Source: Photobacterium sp. Ph5 (GTDB lineage Bacteria; Pseudomonadota; Gammaproteobacteria; Enterobacterales; Vibrionaceae). From it: a stretch of DNA of 64,000 bases. Position 1 is the stretch's first letter; each line of letters begins with the position of its first letter. The stretch lies in contig NZ_JADQAQ010000006.1 of assembly GCF_022129445.1 (NCBI RefSeq), forward strand, positions 79,684 through 143,683. The letters are read 5' to 3'. Below, in pieces: positions 11,018 through 21,307 of the stretch. The notes under the pieces were generated by a model. That model was not told the DNA's origin and did no database searches. It saw only the letters and a program-made list of their open reading frames with translations. The position numbers and the translations under genes are program-made.

Positions 11018-12871
11018 ATGGCACTGTTACAGATTGCTGAACCGGGTCAAAGTGCTGCACCGCATCAACACAAGTTGGCTGTGGGTATAGATCTAGGTAC
11101 AACGAATTCACTTGTTGCTGCGGTTCGCAGTGGCGTTGCAGAAACATTAAATGATACTGAGGGTCGTGCGATTTTACCTTCTGTCGTTCATTTCGGTGAC
11201 AATGAAGTCTTAACCGGTGATGCAGCCCGCGCTTTTGCTCAACAAGATCCAACTAACACGATCCTATCAGTTAAGCGTCTAATGGGACGTTCACTGGCTG
11301 ATATTGAACAACGTTACCCGCAACTACCATACCAATTTGAAGCATCAGATAATGGATTACCTCAGCTTATTACGCGTAGTGGCAATATAAATCCTGTTCA
11401 GGTTTCTGCTGAAATCCTTAAATCATTAAGTCAACGTGCGGTTGATACGCTGGGTGGTGAGCTTGAAGGTGTGGTAATTACGGTCCCTGCTTATTTTGAT
11501 GATGCGCAACGCGCAGGTACAAAAGATGCAGCGAAATTAGCTAACCTCAATGTGCTTCGTTTACTTAATGAACCAACAGCTGCCGCGATTGCCTATGGTT
11601 TAGATTCAGGCCAAGAAGGCGTAATTGCTGTCTACGATTTAGGTGGTGGTACGTTTGATATTTCTATTTTACGTCTTTCTAAAGGTGTATTTGAGGTATT
11701 AGCGACGGGCGGTGATTCGGCATTAGGTGGTGATGACTTTGATCACTTGTTAGCTACGTGGATCTTAGATCAAGCGGGTTACACTGATGCACTTACAGCG
11801 CAGCAACGCCGCGCGCTACAAGACACAGCCCAAGCGGCAAAAGTGGCGTTGACTGATGCTGATAGCGTTGAGCTTGATGTCTTAGGATGGCAAGGTGAGA
11901 TTAACCGTGAGCAGTTCGATGCACTGATTAAACCATTAGTGAAAAAAACGCTAATGGCATGTCGTCGCGCATTAAAAGATGCGGATATCACTACTGATGA
12001 AGTGATTGAAACAGTAATGGTTGGCGGTTCAACACGTGTACCATTGGTTCGTGATATGGTGGGTGATTACTTCGGTAAAACACCGTTAACCTCTATCGAT
12101 CCTGACAAAGTGGTTGCGATTGGTGCTGCGATTCAAGCTGATATTTTGGTGGGTAATAAGCCTGATTCTGATATGTTATTGCTTGATGTGATCCCACTTT
12201 CACTAGGTATTGAAACGATGGGAGGCATGATTGAGAAAATTATTCCTCGTAATACGACGATACCTGTTGCCCGTGCACAAGAGTTTACCACGTTTAAAGA
12301 TGGTCAAACGGCAATGTCTGTTCACGTTGTACAAGGTGAACGTGAAATGGTGAGTGATTGTCGTTCTCTAGCACGATTTACCCTACGTGGTATTCCAGCA
12401 ATGGCTGCGGGTGCTGCTCATATTCGTGTTACTTACCAAGTTGATGCTGATGGTTTATTGTCAGTTACAGCAATGGAAAAGAGCAGTGGCGTACAATCCT
12501 CTATCCAAGTTAAACCTTCTTATGGCTTATCTGAAGATGAAATTGCGACTATGCTTCGTGATTCAATGACCTATGCACAAGATGATAAAGATGCACGTGC
12601 ATTGGCAGAACAGCAAGTGGAAGCAGATCGTGTTTTAGAAGGGTTAATCGCAGCGCTTGCCGCTGATGGTGATACCTTATTGAGCACACAAGAGCGTGCC
12701 GAATTAGAAACAGTAATGATGGAACTAGTTCAATTGCGTCAGGGATCAGATTCTCGCGCTATTGAAGCTGGAATTAAGAAAACAGATAAAGCGAGCCAAG
12801 AATTTGCTTCTCGTCGAATGGATAAGTCTATTCGTCAAGCATTGGCTGGCCAATCTATTGATGAGGTTTAA
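11018..12871 (+). CDS. hscA: HscA, specialised Hsp70 for Fe-S transfer
   Basis: ATPase that releases the cluster from IscU to acceptors. It has 617 residues: nucleotide-binding domain ([39 protein letters not shown]) and the C-terminal substrate domain from about residue 390. Two in-frame ATGs exist at 11012 and 11018; AGGA at 11008-11011 touches the first but is 6 bases from the second, and the second gives [10 protein letters not shown] as in relatives, so I chose 11018. fdx begins 2 bases after the stop. Confidence 0.97.
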   Translation: MALLQIAEPGQSAAPHQHKLAVGIDLGTTNSLVAAVRSGVAETLNDTEGRAILPSVVHFGDNEVLTGDAARAFAQQDPTNTILSVKRLMGRSLADIEQRYPQLPYQFEASDNGLPQLITRSGNINPVQVSAEILKSLSQRAVDTLGGELEGVVITVPAYFDDAQRAGTKDAAKLANLNVLRLLNEPTAAAIAYGLDSGQEGVIAVYDLGGGTFDISILRLSKGVFEVLATGGDSALGGDDFDHLLATWILDQAGYTDALTAQQRRALQDTAQAAKVALTDADSVELDVLGWQGEINREQFDALIKPLVKKTLMACRRALKDADITTDEVIETVMVGGSTRVPLVRDMVGDYFGKTPLTSIDPDKVVAIGAAIQADILVGNKPDSDMLLLDVIPLSLGIETMGGMIEKIIPRNTTIPVARAQEFTTFKDGQTAMSVHVVQGEREMVSDCRSLARFTLRGIPAMAAGAAHIRVTYQVDADGLLSVTAMEKSSGVQSSIQVKPSYGLSEDEIATMLRDSMTYAQDDKDARALAEQQVEADRVLEGLIAALAADGDTLLSTQERAELETVMMELVQLRQGSDSRAIEAGIKKTDKASQEFASRRMDKSIRQALAGQSIDEV

Positions 12872-12873
12872 GC

Positions 12874-13215
12874 ATGCCTAAGATTGTTGTACTTCCCCAC
12901 GAAGAACTATGCCCTGAAGGTGCAGTGTTAGAAGCAGAATCAGGTGAAACAGTCCTTGATGTTGCACTACGTAATGGTATTGGAATTGAACATGCGTGTG
13001 AAAAATCTTGTGCATGTACTACGTGTCACGTTGTGATCCGCGAAGGTTTTGATTCATTAAATGAAAGTGATGAACTAGAAGATGACATGCTTGATAAAGC
13101 ATGGGGACTAGAGCCTGAATCTCGTCTAGGTTGCCAAGCGCGAGTCGCCGATGAAGATTTAGTGGTGGAAATCCCACGCTATACGTTAAATCTTGCCTCT
13201 GAGGCAGCGCACTAA
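12874..13215 (+). CDS. fdx: Fdx, isc [2Fe-2S] ferredoxin
   Basis: Electron donor to the ISC machinery. It has 113 residues with the adrenodoxin-type ligand set Cys42, Cys48, Cys51 (CEKSCACTTC) and Cys87 (RLGCQAR). It is adjacent to hscA, and a strong terminator follows, so iscX beyond it may depend on read-through or on its own promoter. Confidence 0.97.
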   Translation: MPKIVVLPHEELCPEGAVLEAESGETVLDVALRNGIGIEHACEKSCACTTCHVVIREGFDSLNESDELEDDMLDKAWGLEPESRLGCQARVADEDLVVEIPRYTLNLASEAAH

Positions 13216-13221
13216 TTATAA

Positions 13222-13252
13222 AAAAGGTTACCATTAGGTAGCCTTTTTTTTT
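13222..13252 (+). terminator. Terminator after fdx
   Basis: AAAAGGTTACC/GGTAGCCTTTT with a four-base ATTA loop is followed by a run of Ts. It would end much of the isc transcript before iscX. Confidence 0.88.
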
Positions 13253-13302
13253 ATCTCAGCGTTATTATTAGTTTATCTATCAATATATAAGAAGGTATTT
13301 TG

Positions 13303-13506
13303 ATGAGCTTAAAATGGATTGATTCGCTCGATATTGCTATTGAGCTATGTGAACAACATCCTGATGTTGATCCAAAAACAATTCGCTTTACTGATCTTAG
13401 TGAGTGGGTACTTGCATTAGATGATTTTGATGATGATCCAACCCGCTGTAGTGAAAGAGTTTTAGAAGCCATTCAAATGTGTTGGATTGAAGAAGCTGAA
13501 GAATAA
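13303..13506 (+). CDS. iscX: IscX, small acidic Fe-S assembly regulator
   Basis: Small acidic protein that binds IscS and modulates cluster assembly with iron. It has 67 residues. Family motifs SLKWIDS, DPKTIRFTDLSEWV and LDDFDDDP are clear. ATG 13303 follows AAGG (13292-13295) by 7 bases. It is flanked by terminators on both sides, unlike operons where it directly follows fdx. Confidence 0.95.
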   Translation: MSLKWIDSLDIAIELCEQHPDVDPKTIRFTDLSEWVLALDDFDDDPTRCSERVLEAIQMCWIEEAEE

Positions 13507-13522
13507 AACCTTGTAATAGAAT

Positions 13523-13568
13523 AAGCATCTAATTGATTGTCAAAACAATTGAATTAGGTGCTTTTTTT
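13523..13568 (+). terminator. Terminator after iscX
   Basis: Long imperfect stem: AAGCATCTAATT (13523-13534) pairs with GAATTAGGTGCTT up to 13563, extended by inner GATTGT/ACAATT, then seven Ts. Confidence 0.85.
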
Positions 13569-13694
13569 ATTTTTATTGATAGGCAATTATATTTAATTCT
13601 AATTGCAATCAGCGTATTTTACCCTCATAACTATTTATATATAACGCGTGTATCTGTTTAACACTGCGTAGTTGCTACATTCAAGGAGTTTTTA

Positions 13695-14978
13695 ATGTCG
13701 ACTATCATGGCTGTTTCTCTCACTCAACAAGCCGCGAATGCACAATGGGGCGCAAATGCTTTAGTAAGTTTTGATGCAGAAGGTGCTGTTGTTCATTTAA
13801 TGGAAAATGAACAACTTGCTAATATCCAACGTGCAGCTCGCCGTTTAGATGCACAAGGTATTAAACAGGTAGAACTTTCAGGTGAAGGTTGGGATTTAGA
13901 ACGAACGTGGGCATTTATCCAAGGACATCGTACATCTAAGCCTGGTAATAGTGTGGTTTGGTCGGCGTTAAGTGATGGCGATGAAGTCGAATTACAAGCA
14001 CGAATTAAAGCGACTGAATGGGTTCGTGAAATTATTAACCAGCCAGCAGATGTTGTTCGTCCGTCACAGTTAGCTGCACGTGCTGGTGAGTTTATAAAAT
14101 CATTAGCGCCAGAACATGTCACTTATAAGATCATTAAAGGTAATGATTTATTGGATGAAGGTTGGAACGGCATTCATGCAGTAGGTCGAGGCTCTGAACA
14201 TCGTCCTGCCATGCTTCGTCTGGATTATAATCCAACAGGTGATGTTGATGCGCCAGTGTTTGCCTGTTTAGTCGGTAAAGGGATTACATTTGATTCTGGC
14301 GGTTACAGCATTAAGCCATCAGCTGGTATGACGGCGATGAAAGCCGATATGGGTGGTGCTGCATTAGCGACAGGTGGTTTAGCATTGGCGATGGCGCGCG
14401 GCTTAAACAAGCGTATTAAACTTATTTTATGTTGTGCTGAAAATATGATCTCAGGTCGAGCATTAAAACTTGGCGATATCATTAAGTATAAAAATGGTAC
14501 TACGGTTGAAATTTTAAATACTGATGCGGAAGGACGTCTAGTCTTGGCTGATGGCTTAATTTACGCAAACAGACAAAATCCAGAATTAGTGATTGATTGT
14601 GCGACGTTAACTGGCGCTGCTAAAATGGCGCTTGGCAATGATTACCATGCGTTATTAAGTTTTGATGCTCAGTTGTCTCATACTGCATTAACAGCTGCAG
14701 CAGAAGAAAATGAAGGTATGTGGCCGTTACCACTTGCCGATCTTCACCGTAATATGTTGCCATCAAATTATGCTGATCTTGCCAACATCTCAAGTGGTGA
14801 TTTTATGCCGGGAGCAAGCACGGCAGCAGCATTCTTATCTTACTTCGTTGATGATTATAAAAAAGGTTGGATGCACATTGATGCTAGCGGTACCTTCCGT
14901 AAAAGTGCTAATGATCAGTGGTCTGCAGGTGCAACAGGTATGGGTGTAAGAACACTTGCAAACATCTTAACTAAATAA
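13695..14978 (+). CDS. pepB: PepB, M17 leucyl aminopeptidase (peptidase B)
   Basis: Cytosolic metallo-aminopeptidase that trims N-terminal residues from peptides. It has 427 residues, the E. coli PepB length. The M17 metal and catalytic region is complete: [25 protein letters not shown] and the signature [14 protein letters not shown]. The C-terminus [17 protein letters not shown] is PepB-like. The position after iscX is the classical pepB place, so this copy is the likely orthologue. AAGGAG (13683-13688) precedes the ATG. A second pepB-like gene follows. Confidence 0.95.
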   Translation: MSTIMAVSLTQQAANAQWGANALVSFDAEGAVVHLMENEQLANIQRAARRLDAQGIKQVELSGEGWDLERTWAFIQGHRTSKPGNSVVWSALSDGDEVELQARIKATEWVREIINQPADVVRPSQLAARAGEFIKSLAPEHVTYKIIKGNDLLDEGWNGIHAVGRGSEHRPAMLRLDYNPTGDVDAPVFACLVGKGITFDSGGYSIKPSAGMTAMKADMGGAALATGGLALAMARGLNKRIKLILCCAENMISGRALKLGDIIKYKNGTTVEILNTDAEGRLVLADGLIYANRQNPELVIDCATLTGAAKMALGNDYHALLSFDAQLSHTALTAAAEENEGMWPLPLADLHRNMLPSNYADLANISSGDFMPGASTAAAFLSYFVDDYKKGWMHIDASGTFRKSANDQWSAGATGMGVRTLANILTK

Positions 14979-14994
14979 ATTACGTATCAACATT

Positions 14995-15024
14995 AAAAGC
15001 CTTCTTATTGTAAGAAGGCTTTTT
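14995..15024 (+). terminator. Terminator between the two pepB genes
   Basis: Perfect stem AAAAGCCTTCTTA/TAAGAAGGCTTTT with a three-base loop and T-tail. It separates the paralogues into different transcripts. Confidence 0.9.
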
Positions 15025-15056
15025 GCATTATCAGAATAAGAAAGGAAGATCTCATC

Positions 15057-16334
15057 ATGCTCAATGTGTATTTAACAAATGAAGAATCCAATGGTCCTTG
15101 GGGATTAAATTCACTACTAAGTTATGCGTCAGATAGTGCGACAGTCCATTATCATTGTGATTTTCCATTACGTCGAATTCAACAGGCTGGTCGCCAAATT
15201 CAATCACAAGGTGCACTAGCTGTACGTTTAGTGGGTGATGGTTGGAATTATGAGCGTCAATGGGCTTTTTACTGTGGATTTGCTGCGACTCTTACACGAG
15301 TAGACATTCAATGGGCTTCCATTGATGAAGATGAATTAGAGCTGTTAAATGCTCGTCGTCAGTGTTCTGACTGGCTACGCAAAACTGTCAACGCGACACC
15401 TGAAGAGATGTCCCCCGAGAAATTAGCACATGAAGCAACATGTTTTCTGAAAAAAATTGGTGGAGACAACATTCACGCACAACAAATTGTGGGTGATGAA
15501 TTATTAGCTGATGGTTGGGTTGGTATATATAACGTTGGACGCGGTAGTGTACGTCCACCAGTGATGCTTGAAGTGGATTACAATCCTACTGGCGAGCCAG
15601 ACGCGCCAGTATCGGCTTGTTTAGTCGGTAAAGGGATCACCTTTGATTCTGGTGGTTACAGTTTAAAGCCTAGCGCAGGCATGGTCGCGATGAAGTGCGA
15701 TATGGGTGGAGCCGCAACGGTTACTGCGGCGTTAGGTTATGCGATAGAGCAAGGGCTACGTCAACGTGTGAAGTTGATCCTATGCTGTGCTGAAAACCTC
15801 GTATCAGGTAACGCTTATAAGCTTGGTGATGTGCTAAGTTATAAAAATGGTGTTACGGTTGAAATAGTTAACACTGATGCTGAAGGGCGCTTAGTGTTAG
15901 CTGATGGTTTAATTGCGGCTTCTGCGACAGGCGCACCACTGATCATTGATGCCGCGACGTTAACAGGCGCAGCAATGGTTGCAGTAGGTAGTGACTATAA
16001 TGCAATTTTTGGTTTAGATAAGCCATTATTACAACAAGCACAGCAGTTATCCGAGCTAGTAAACGAGCCTGCATGGCCATTACCGTTAGAAAAGTGGCAT
16101 CAGGAATACTGTCCATCGCCTTATGCTGATACCGCGAATAGCCGAGTACAAAAAGGTGGTGGTATGGGAGGCGCATCCAATGCGGCAGCGTTTTTATCCC
16201 GTTTTGTTGACTCTGAAAATAGTCGTTGGATCCATTTTGATTTAGCGGCATGTTTCCGAGATGGCGGAGATTCGCGCTGGGCTGCTGGCGCTACAGGGCT
16301 AGGTCTTGCTAATATTGCTGGTTTGTTGCTGTAA
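15057..16334 (+). CDS. PepB-like M17 aminopeptidase, tandem paralogue
   Basis: 425-residue paralogue of the gene just upstream. The catalytic half is nearly the same ([39 protein letters not shown]), so the enzyme should be active. The first ~140 residues and the C-terminus (WIHFDLAACFRDGGDSRWAAG, where the first copy has [12 protein letters not shown]) differ much more. AAGGAA (15042-15047) lies 9 bases before the ATG. Local duplication followed by divergence of the N-terminal domain would suggest a changed peptide preference. The substrate cannot be read from sequence. Confidence 0.9.
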   Translation: MLNVYLTNEESNGPWGLNSLLSYASDSATVHYHCDFPLRRIQQAGRQIQSQGALAVRLVGDGWNYERQWAFYCGFAATLTRVDIQWASIDEDELELLNARRQCSDWLRKTVNATPEEMSPEKLAHEATCFLKKIGGDNIHAQQIVGDELLADGWVGIYNVGRGSVRPPVMLEVDYNPTGEPDAPVSACLVGKGITFDSGGYSLKPSAGMVAMKCDMGGAATVTAALGYAIEQGLRQRVKLILCCAENLVSGNAYKLGDVLSYKNGVTVEIVNTDAEGRLVLADGLIAASATGAPLIIDAATLTGAAMVAVGSDYNAIFGLDKPLLQQAQQLSELVNEPAWPLPLEKWHQEYCPSPYADTANSRVQKGGGMGGASNAAAFLSRFVDSENSRWIHFDLAACFRDGGDSRWAAGATGLGLANIAGLLL

Positions 16335-16398
16335 CTAAAAATTAGGTATTTATTTTTGGTTTGTTGGAAGCAATAAGACTCAAAAGGAAAATATAATA

Positions 16399-16827
16399 AT
16401 GACAATCGAAAGAACTTTCTCAATTGTAAAACCAGATGCGGTTAAGCGTAATCTAATTGGTGCAATCTATCAGCGTTTTGAAAATGCAGGTTTGAATATT
16501 GTTGCGTCCAAAATGGTGCATTTAAACAGTGCGAAAGCACAAGGTTTTTATGCTGAGCATGAGGGTAAACCTTTCTTTGATGACTTAGTGGCATTTATGA
16601 CATCTGGTCCTGTCATGGTTCAAGTGCTTGAAGGTGATAATGCTATTACACGTTACCGTGAACTAATGGGGAAAACCAATCCTGAAGATGCAGCATGTGG
16701 CACTATTCGTAGTGATTTTGCATTAAGTATGCGTCATAACTCAGTACATGGTTCAGATAGCCCAGAATCAGCAGCACGAGAAATAGCTTACTTTTTTGCA
16801 GAAGATGAAATCTGCCCACGTGGCTAA
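16399..16827 (+). CDS. ndk: Ndk, nucleoside diphosphate kinase
   Basis: Transfers the gamma phosphate of ATP to NDPs through a phosphohistidine. It has 142 residues. The catalytic His117 is in [12 protein letters not shown] and the N-terminus [12 protein letters not shown] is typical. AAAAGGAAA precedes the ATG. The ndk-rlmN-pilF-rodZ-ispG order is the standard one. Confidence 0.97.
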   Translation: MTIERTFSIVKPDAVKRNLIGAIYQRFENAGLNIVASKMVHLNSAKAQGFYAEHEGKPFFDDLVAFMTSGPVMVQVLEGDNAITRYRELMGKTNPEDAACGTIRSDFALSMRHNSVHGSDSPESAAREIAYFFAEDEICPRG

Positions 16828-16905
16828 TTCAGCGTTTAAAAGCTATTACGTCTGAATGAAAACGACCAATAGTTAAACTTTGAAAAATAGGTTAACCATA
16901 TTATT

Positions 16906-16929
16906 AACGGGAAGGTTTGTCTTCCCGTT
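16906..16929 (+). terminator. Hairpin after ndk
   Basis: Perfect 9-bp stem AACGGGAAG/CTTCCCGTT with a six-base loop. The following GTTGTATG is only weakly T-rich, so termination may be incomplete. Confidence 0.55.
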
Positions 16930-17016
16930 GTTGTATGTGGCGTTTTGAAATCGGCAACACTAAAATAACCATAGAGTCTAAGTGTGGAAACCATGCCATA
17001 AAGGCTGTACAATTTC

Positions 17017-17070
17017 GCGCCTTAAACCCGAGATAACAAAGCCATCGATAGAGCTGAGTTATTAAGGCGC
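17017..17070 (+). other. Long leader hairpin upstream of rlmN
   Basis: GCGCCTTAA (17017-17025) pairs perfectly with TTAAGGCGC (17062-17070); inside it ATAAC pairs with GTTAT and AGC with GCT. A TACAAT -10-like box at 17008-17013 lies just upstream, so the structure would sit at the 5' end of the rlmN mRNA. No U-tract follows, which argues against a simple terminator. Confidence 0.45.
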
Positions 17071-17102
17071 AGCAATAGTCATTTTTAGTGAGGCACCAAC
17101 CG

Positions 17103-18224
17103 ATGACAACTGTCAAAATCAATCTGCTGGATTTCGATCGCAAAGGTCTACGTAAATACTTTGCCGAAGAACTTAATGAGAAGCCATTCCGTGCAGATCA
17201 GATCATGAAATGGATTTATCATTTCGGTTGTGATGACTTCGATCAAATGACCAATATCAATAAAAAGCTACGTGAGAAATTAAAGCGTGTTGCTGAAATT
17301 CGTGCGCCGTATGTATCAGAAGCACAGTATTCAACTGATGGTACAATTAAGTGGGCAATGCGTGTTGGCGATCAAGATGTTGAAACGGTTTATATCCCTG
17401 ATGAAGATCGTGCAACATTGTGTGTTTCTTCACAAGTTGGCTGTGCACTAGAGTGTAAGTTCTGTTCAACAGCACAACAAGGTTTCAACCGTAACTTACG
17501 TGTATCTGAAATTATTGGTCAGGTATGGCGTGCTGCAAAAGAAGTAGGTATTCAAAAAGAAACAGGTCGTCGTCCAATCACAAACATCGTAATGATGGGA
17601 ATGGGCGAGCCACTATTGAACATGAAAAACCTGATCCCAGCATTAGAAATCATGCTTGATGATTTAGGTTTTGGTTTATCTAAGCGTCGCGTTACAGTTT
17701 CAACATCGGGTGTCGTATCAGGCCTTGAACAAATGATTGATACGATTGATGTTGCTTTAGCCATTTCATTGCATGCACCAACAGATGAGTTGCGTTCTCA
17801 AATCATGCCAATTAATGATCGTTGGAATATTGAAACATTTTTGGATGTTGTTCGTCGTTATGTGAATTCAACGAATGCGAACCGTGGTCGAGTAACGGTA
17901 GAATACGTGTTGTTAGATCATGTTAATGATGACATGGAACATGCTCGTCAATTAGCGAAAGTGTTAAAAGATACGCCAGCAAAAATAAACTTAATTCCGT
18001 TTAACCCGTATCCTGGCTCGCCATATAAAAAGCCAAGTAATTCTCGTATTGATCGTTTCATGAAAACACTGATGGAATATGATTTCACAGTAACGGTTCG
18101 TAAAACGCGTGGTGATGATATTGATGCGGCTTGTGGTCAGTTAGTAGGGGATGTTATTGACCGTACTAAGCGTACCCAAGCAAAATTAAATACGGGTGAA
18201 CAAATTGCAGTAAAAGCGGTCTAA
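17103..18224 (+). CDS. rlmN: RlmN, dual-specificity 23S rRNA/tRNA adenine-C2 methyltransferase
   Basis: Radical-SAM enzyme that methylates A2503 of 23S rRNA and A37 of some tRNAs. It has 373 residues. The cluster motif is Cys114-x3-Cys118-x2-Cys121 (CALECKFC), and the C-terminal Cys344 ([10 protein letters not shown]) forms the methyl-transfer intermediate. I place the start at ATG 17103 because GAGG (17090-17093) lies 9 bases upstream; an in-frame GTG at 17088 has no ribosome binding site. Confidence 0.96.
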   Translation: MTTVKINLLDFDRKGLRKYFAEELNEKPFRADQIMKWIYHFGCDDFDQMTNINKKLREKLKRVAEIRAPYVSEAQYSTDGTIKWAMRVGDQDVETVYIPDEDRATLCVSSQVGCALECKFCSTAQQGFNRNLRVSEIIGQVWRAAKEVGIQKETGRRPITNIVMMGMGEPLLNMKNLIPALEIMLDDLGFGLSKRRVTVSTSGVVSGLEQMIDTIDVALAISLHAPTDELRSQIMPINDRWNIETFLDVVRRYVNSTNANRGRVTVEYVLLDHVNDDMEHARQLAKVLKDTPAKINLIPFNPYPGSPYKKPSNSRIDRFMKTLMEYDFTVTVRKTRGDDIDAACGQLVGDVIDRTKRTQAKLNTGEQIAVKAV

Positions 18225-18280
18225 AAACAGACTACTATAAATAACTGCGCAATTTCACATGGATGTTGAGGTGAGCGAAA

Positions 18281-19039
18281 ATGGTACGATGGAGCGTATA
18301 TCCACTGTTGTCATGCCTATTATTTACAGGCTGTGCGACAGTTGATGTGGTAGACAATGGTAAAGAGTTTGATGCTAAAGCTGCCTCAGAAGCAAGATTG
18401 AACCTCGGGCTAAACTACTTAAAAGATGGCCAGTGGGAGCGTGCACGAGAGAATTTGGAAATAGCCTTAAAATATGATCCAAATTATTATCGCGCACAAA
18501 TTTCGATGGCTTATTATTATCAAAAAGTTGGCGAAAAAGACGCTGCAGAGAAAATGTACCGAAAAGCTTTAAGACATTCACCTAAAAATGGCGATGTTTT
18601 GAATAACTATGGTGTATTCTTGTGTAGTGAAGGGCGTTATGATGAAGCCATTGCCGCTTTTGTTAAAGCGATTGAACAACCTTATTATTATCTGATTTCG
18701 GCAAGTTATGAAAATGCAGGCTTATGTAGTCGTAAGCAAGGTAATTTAGAAGAAGCGACGGGTTATTTTGAAAATGCGCTTTCCCATGACCCGTACCGAC
18801 CGAGATCTATGTTGCAACTGGCGCAAGTTGAAATTGAATCTAACAATTTTAAAGATGCTCGCGTACAGTTATTCAAATTTAATAAGAGATATGGGTACAC
18901 AGCAGACAGTTTGTGGTTACTCATTCAGTTGGAAAGACAAGCTGGACGTTTAACGCAGTCAAACAAATACGCTATTTTGTTGAAAGAGAAATACCCAGAT
19001 TCTCTGCAATATCAGAATTATTTGGCCAATGAATACTGA
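18281..19039 (+). CDS. pilF: PilF/PilW-type outer-membrane lipoprotein with TPR repeats
   Basis: Pilotin for the type IV pilus secretin in bacteria with such pili. It has 252 residues. The signal peptide ends in the lipobox LFTGC, so Cys18 should be lipidated. At least five TPR units fill residues 38-240 (for example ARLNLGLNYLKDGQWERA and AQISMAYYYQKVGEKDAA). A GAGGTGAG ribosome binding site precedes the ATG. The end overlaps rodZ by 11 bases, so the two are translationally linked. Confidence 0.92.
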   Translation: MVRWSVYPLLSCLLFTGCATVDVVDNGKEFDAKAASEARLNLGLNYLKDGQWERARENLEIALKYDPNYYRAQISMAYYYQKVGEKDAAEKMYRKALRHSPKNGDVLNNYGVFLCSEGRYDEAIAAFVKAIEQPYYYLISASYENAGLCSRKQGNLEEATGYFENALSHDPYRPRSMLQLAQVEIESNNFKDARVQLFKFNKRYGYTADSLWLLIQLERQAGRLTQSNKYAILLKEKYPDSLQYQNYLANEY

Positions 19040-20075
19040 AAATAATGAAGAACAAAAAATAACAGAAGGAACACAGCTTCCAGGTGATGTTCTCCGTCAA
19101 GCTAGAGAGCAACTTGGCTATTCACAAAAGGATATTGCGAACCGGTTGAGGTTGCGAATTTCTGTTATTGATAACATAGAAAACAATCGATTTGATCAAG
19201 CCCAATTAGCCACGTTTACACGTGGCTATGTACGTTCATACGCAAAATATGTCGGCTTGGAAGAAGAAGCCGTATTAGGGTTGCTTGACAAGTGTGGGCA
19301 CACCAAACCCAAAGCTCAAGAAATGCAAAGCTTTTCGCGTCGAACAAAACGCGAAGCGCATGATAGTCGCATTATGGGATTAACATGGATTCTAGCTGCC
19401 GTTTTTGTTGGTGTAACTGCTGTTTGGTGGTGGCAAAATATTCATTTAGAACAAGCGCCAGTAGCTGTAACAACTGCTGAACAAACCGTTGCTCATAAAA
19501 AGCAAGAGCAAGGTTCTGATGCCACAATAGTAACCACATTAAACGGTGATGATGCATCAATCAGTGCTACTCAACCAGCAACGGTTGATACCAATGTTGA
19601 TCACTCAGCATCAACTAGCACTGAACAAAATACCGCCGCATCGACAACATCTGCTGATGCTGCGACAGATTCATCTCCAACAACCACATCGACGGCTGCA
19701 ACGGGTACAACAGTAGAAACGTCAACAACACCTGCTGGTAATACTGAAACAGCTTCAACATCAGTATCAACAGCAACTGATGCTACTGCCAATGCAGAAA
19801 CAACAGCTAATGCAACACCTGTTGTTGATGCAACTGCGCCACAGTTACAGTTGAAGTTTTCAGCTGATTGTTGGATAGATGTGCGTGATGCAACGGGTAA
19901 GCGATTAGAGTCTGGCATCAAGAAAGCTGGTCAAGTATTAGATTTAGAAGGTAAAGCCCCATTTCGTGTTCGACTTGGCGCACCTAGTGCCGTTAAAATT
20001 AACATTAAAGGTCAACCTTTTGATTTAAGTCGTTACCCTGCGTCTAAGCCAGTAACACTTAAGTTACCGCAGTAA
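19029..20075 (+). CDS. rodZ: RodZ, cytoskeletal morphogenesis protein
   Basis: Bitopic membrane protein that ties MreB filaments to the cell-wall machinery. It has 348 residues: an HTH domain (about 18-85, LRQAREQLGYSQKDIANRL), a basic stretch, one membrane segment (about 117-136), a Thr/Ser/Ala-rich low-complexity periplasmic linker (about 145-270), and a C-terminal DUF4115 beta domain with FSADCWIDVRDATGKRL. It overlaps pilF by 11 bases and is followed closely by ispG. Confidence 0.95.
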   Translation: MNTENNEEQKITEGTQLPGDVLRQAREQLGYSQKDIANRLRLRISVIDNIENNRFDQAQLATFTRGYVRSYAKYVGLEEEAVLGLLDKCGHTKPKAQEMQSFSRRTKREAHDSRIMGLTWILAAVFVGVTAVWWWQNIHLEQAPVAVTTAEQTVAHKKQEQGSDATIVTTLNGDDASISATQPATVDTNVDHSASTSTEQNTAASTTSADAATDSSPTTTSTAATGTTVETSTTPAGNTETASTSVSTATDATANAETTANATPVVDATAPQLQLKFSADCWIDVRDATGKRLESGIKKAGQVLDLEGKAPFRVRLGAPSAVKINIKGQPFDLSRYPASKPVTLKLPQ

Positions 20076-20090
20076 TGTAGAGAAAGAGCA

Positions 20091-21212
20091 ATGCATAACG
20101 AATCACCAATTATACGCCGTCAGTCGAGCCGAATTTATGTCGGTAATGTTCCTATTGGCGATGGTGCACCTATCGCCGTTCAGTCGATGACCAATACTCG
20201 TACAACAGATGTTGAAGCCACTGTTGCACAGATCAAGGCATTAGAAAAAGTTGGTGCTGATATTGTACGTGTCTCTGTACCGACGATGGATGCCGCGGAA
20301 GCTTTTAAATTGATCAAGCAACAAGTGAATATTCCGCTGGTTGCTGATATTCATTTTGATTATCGCATTGCACTTAAAGTAGCAGAGTATGGTGTGGATT
20401 GTTTGCGTATTAACCCTGGTAATATTGGTCGTGAAGATCGTATACGCTCAGTGGTTGAATGTGCGCGTGATAAAAACATTCCTATCCGTATCGGCGTAAA
20501 TGGTGGTTCTCTTGAAAAAGAGATCCAGCAAAAATACGGCGAACCGACACCTGAAGCACTGGTAGAGTCGGCGATGCGTCATGTAGAAATATTAGACCGT
20601 TTGAATTTTGACCAATTCAAAGTCAGTGTAAAAGCGTCCGATGTTTTCCTTGCTGTTGAATCATATCGTCAGCTAGCTAAACAAATTGTTCAACCACTTC
20701 ACCTTGGTATTACCGAAGCAGGTGGTGCGCGTGCCGGTTCGGTTAAATCCGCCGTAGGTTTAGGCATGCTTCTATCAGAAGGTATTGGCGATACTTTACG
20801 TATCTCGCTTGCAGCTGATCCTGTTGAAGAAATCAAAGTTGGTTTTGATATCTTAAAGTCATTACGCATTCGTTCTCGTGGCATCAACTTTATTGCTTGT
20901 CCAACATGTTCACGTCAAGAGTTCGATGTTATCAGTACTGTAAATGAGTTAGAGCAACGTTTAGAAGATATCGTTGTTCCAATGGATGTTTCAGTGATTG
21001 GCTGTGTCGTAAATGGTCCAGGTGAAGCTGAAGCGTCTCACTTAGGCATTGCTGGCGGTAATCGTAAAAGTGCTTTTTATGAAGACGGTATCCGTCAAAA
21101 AGAGCGATTTGATAACGATAATGTGATTGATCAGCTTGAGAGTAAAATTCGAGCAAAGGCATCAATGTTAGATCAAAACAACCGCATTGATGTAAAACAA
21201 CAAGATATATAA
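20091..21212 (+). CDS. ispG: IspG (GcpE), HMBPP synthase of the MEP isoprenoid pathway
   Basis: [4Fe-4S] enzyme that converts MEcPP to HMBPP. It has 373 residues: TIM barrel first ([37 protein letters not shown]), then the Fe-S domain with ligands in [13 protein letters not shown] and [10 protein letters not shown] (Cys270, Cys273, Cys305 and Glu312 by E. coli numbering). It depends on the ISC system encoded upstream. It starts 15 bases after rodZ. Confidence 0.97.
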   Translation: MHNESPIIRRQSSRIYVGNVPIGDGAPIAVQSMTNTRTTDVEATVAQIKALEKVGADIVRVSVPTMDAAEAFKLIKQQVNIPLVADIHFDYRIALKVAEYGVDCLRINPGNIGREDRIRSVVECARDKNIPIRIGVNGGSLEKEIQQKYGEPTPEALVESAMRHVEILDRLNFDQFKVSVKASDVFLAVESYRQLAKQIVQPLHLGITEAGGARAGSVKSAVGLGMLLSEGIGDTLRISLAADPVEEIKVGFDILKSLRIRSRGINFIACPTCSRQEFDVISTVNELEQRLEDIVVPMDVSVIGCVVNGPGEAEASHLGIAGGNRKSAFYEDGIRQKERFDNDNVIDQLESKIRAKASMLDQNNRIDVKQQDI

Positions 21213-21218
21213 TCAAAA

Positions 21219-21246
21219 AACCATGCTCATATCGGTGAGCATGGTT
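21219..21246 (+). other. Hairpin between ispG and hisS
   Basis: Perfect 11-bp stem AACCATGCTCA/TGAGCATGGTT with a six-base loop just after ispG. No T-run follows, so it may be an RNA-stability or attenuation element rather than a terminator. Confidence 0.5.
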
Positions 21247-21307
21247 CACTATTTCAAAAAGAAATTATATATTCGATTCTAATACCCAGCGGTTAACGAG
21301 AATAAAC

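Noticed and set aside
19601..19921. 106-codon antisense frame inside rodZ
   Set aside because: It is the reverse reading of the Thr/Ser/Ala-rich repeat-like linker, which produces long Val/Ala/Asp-rich frames by composition alone.
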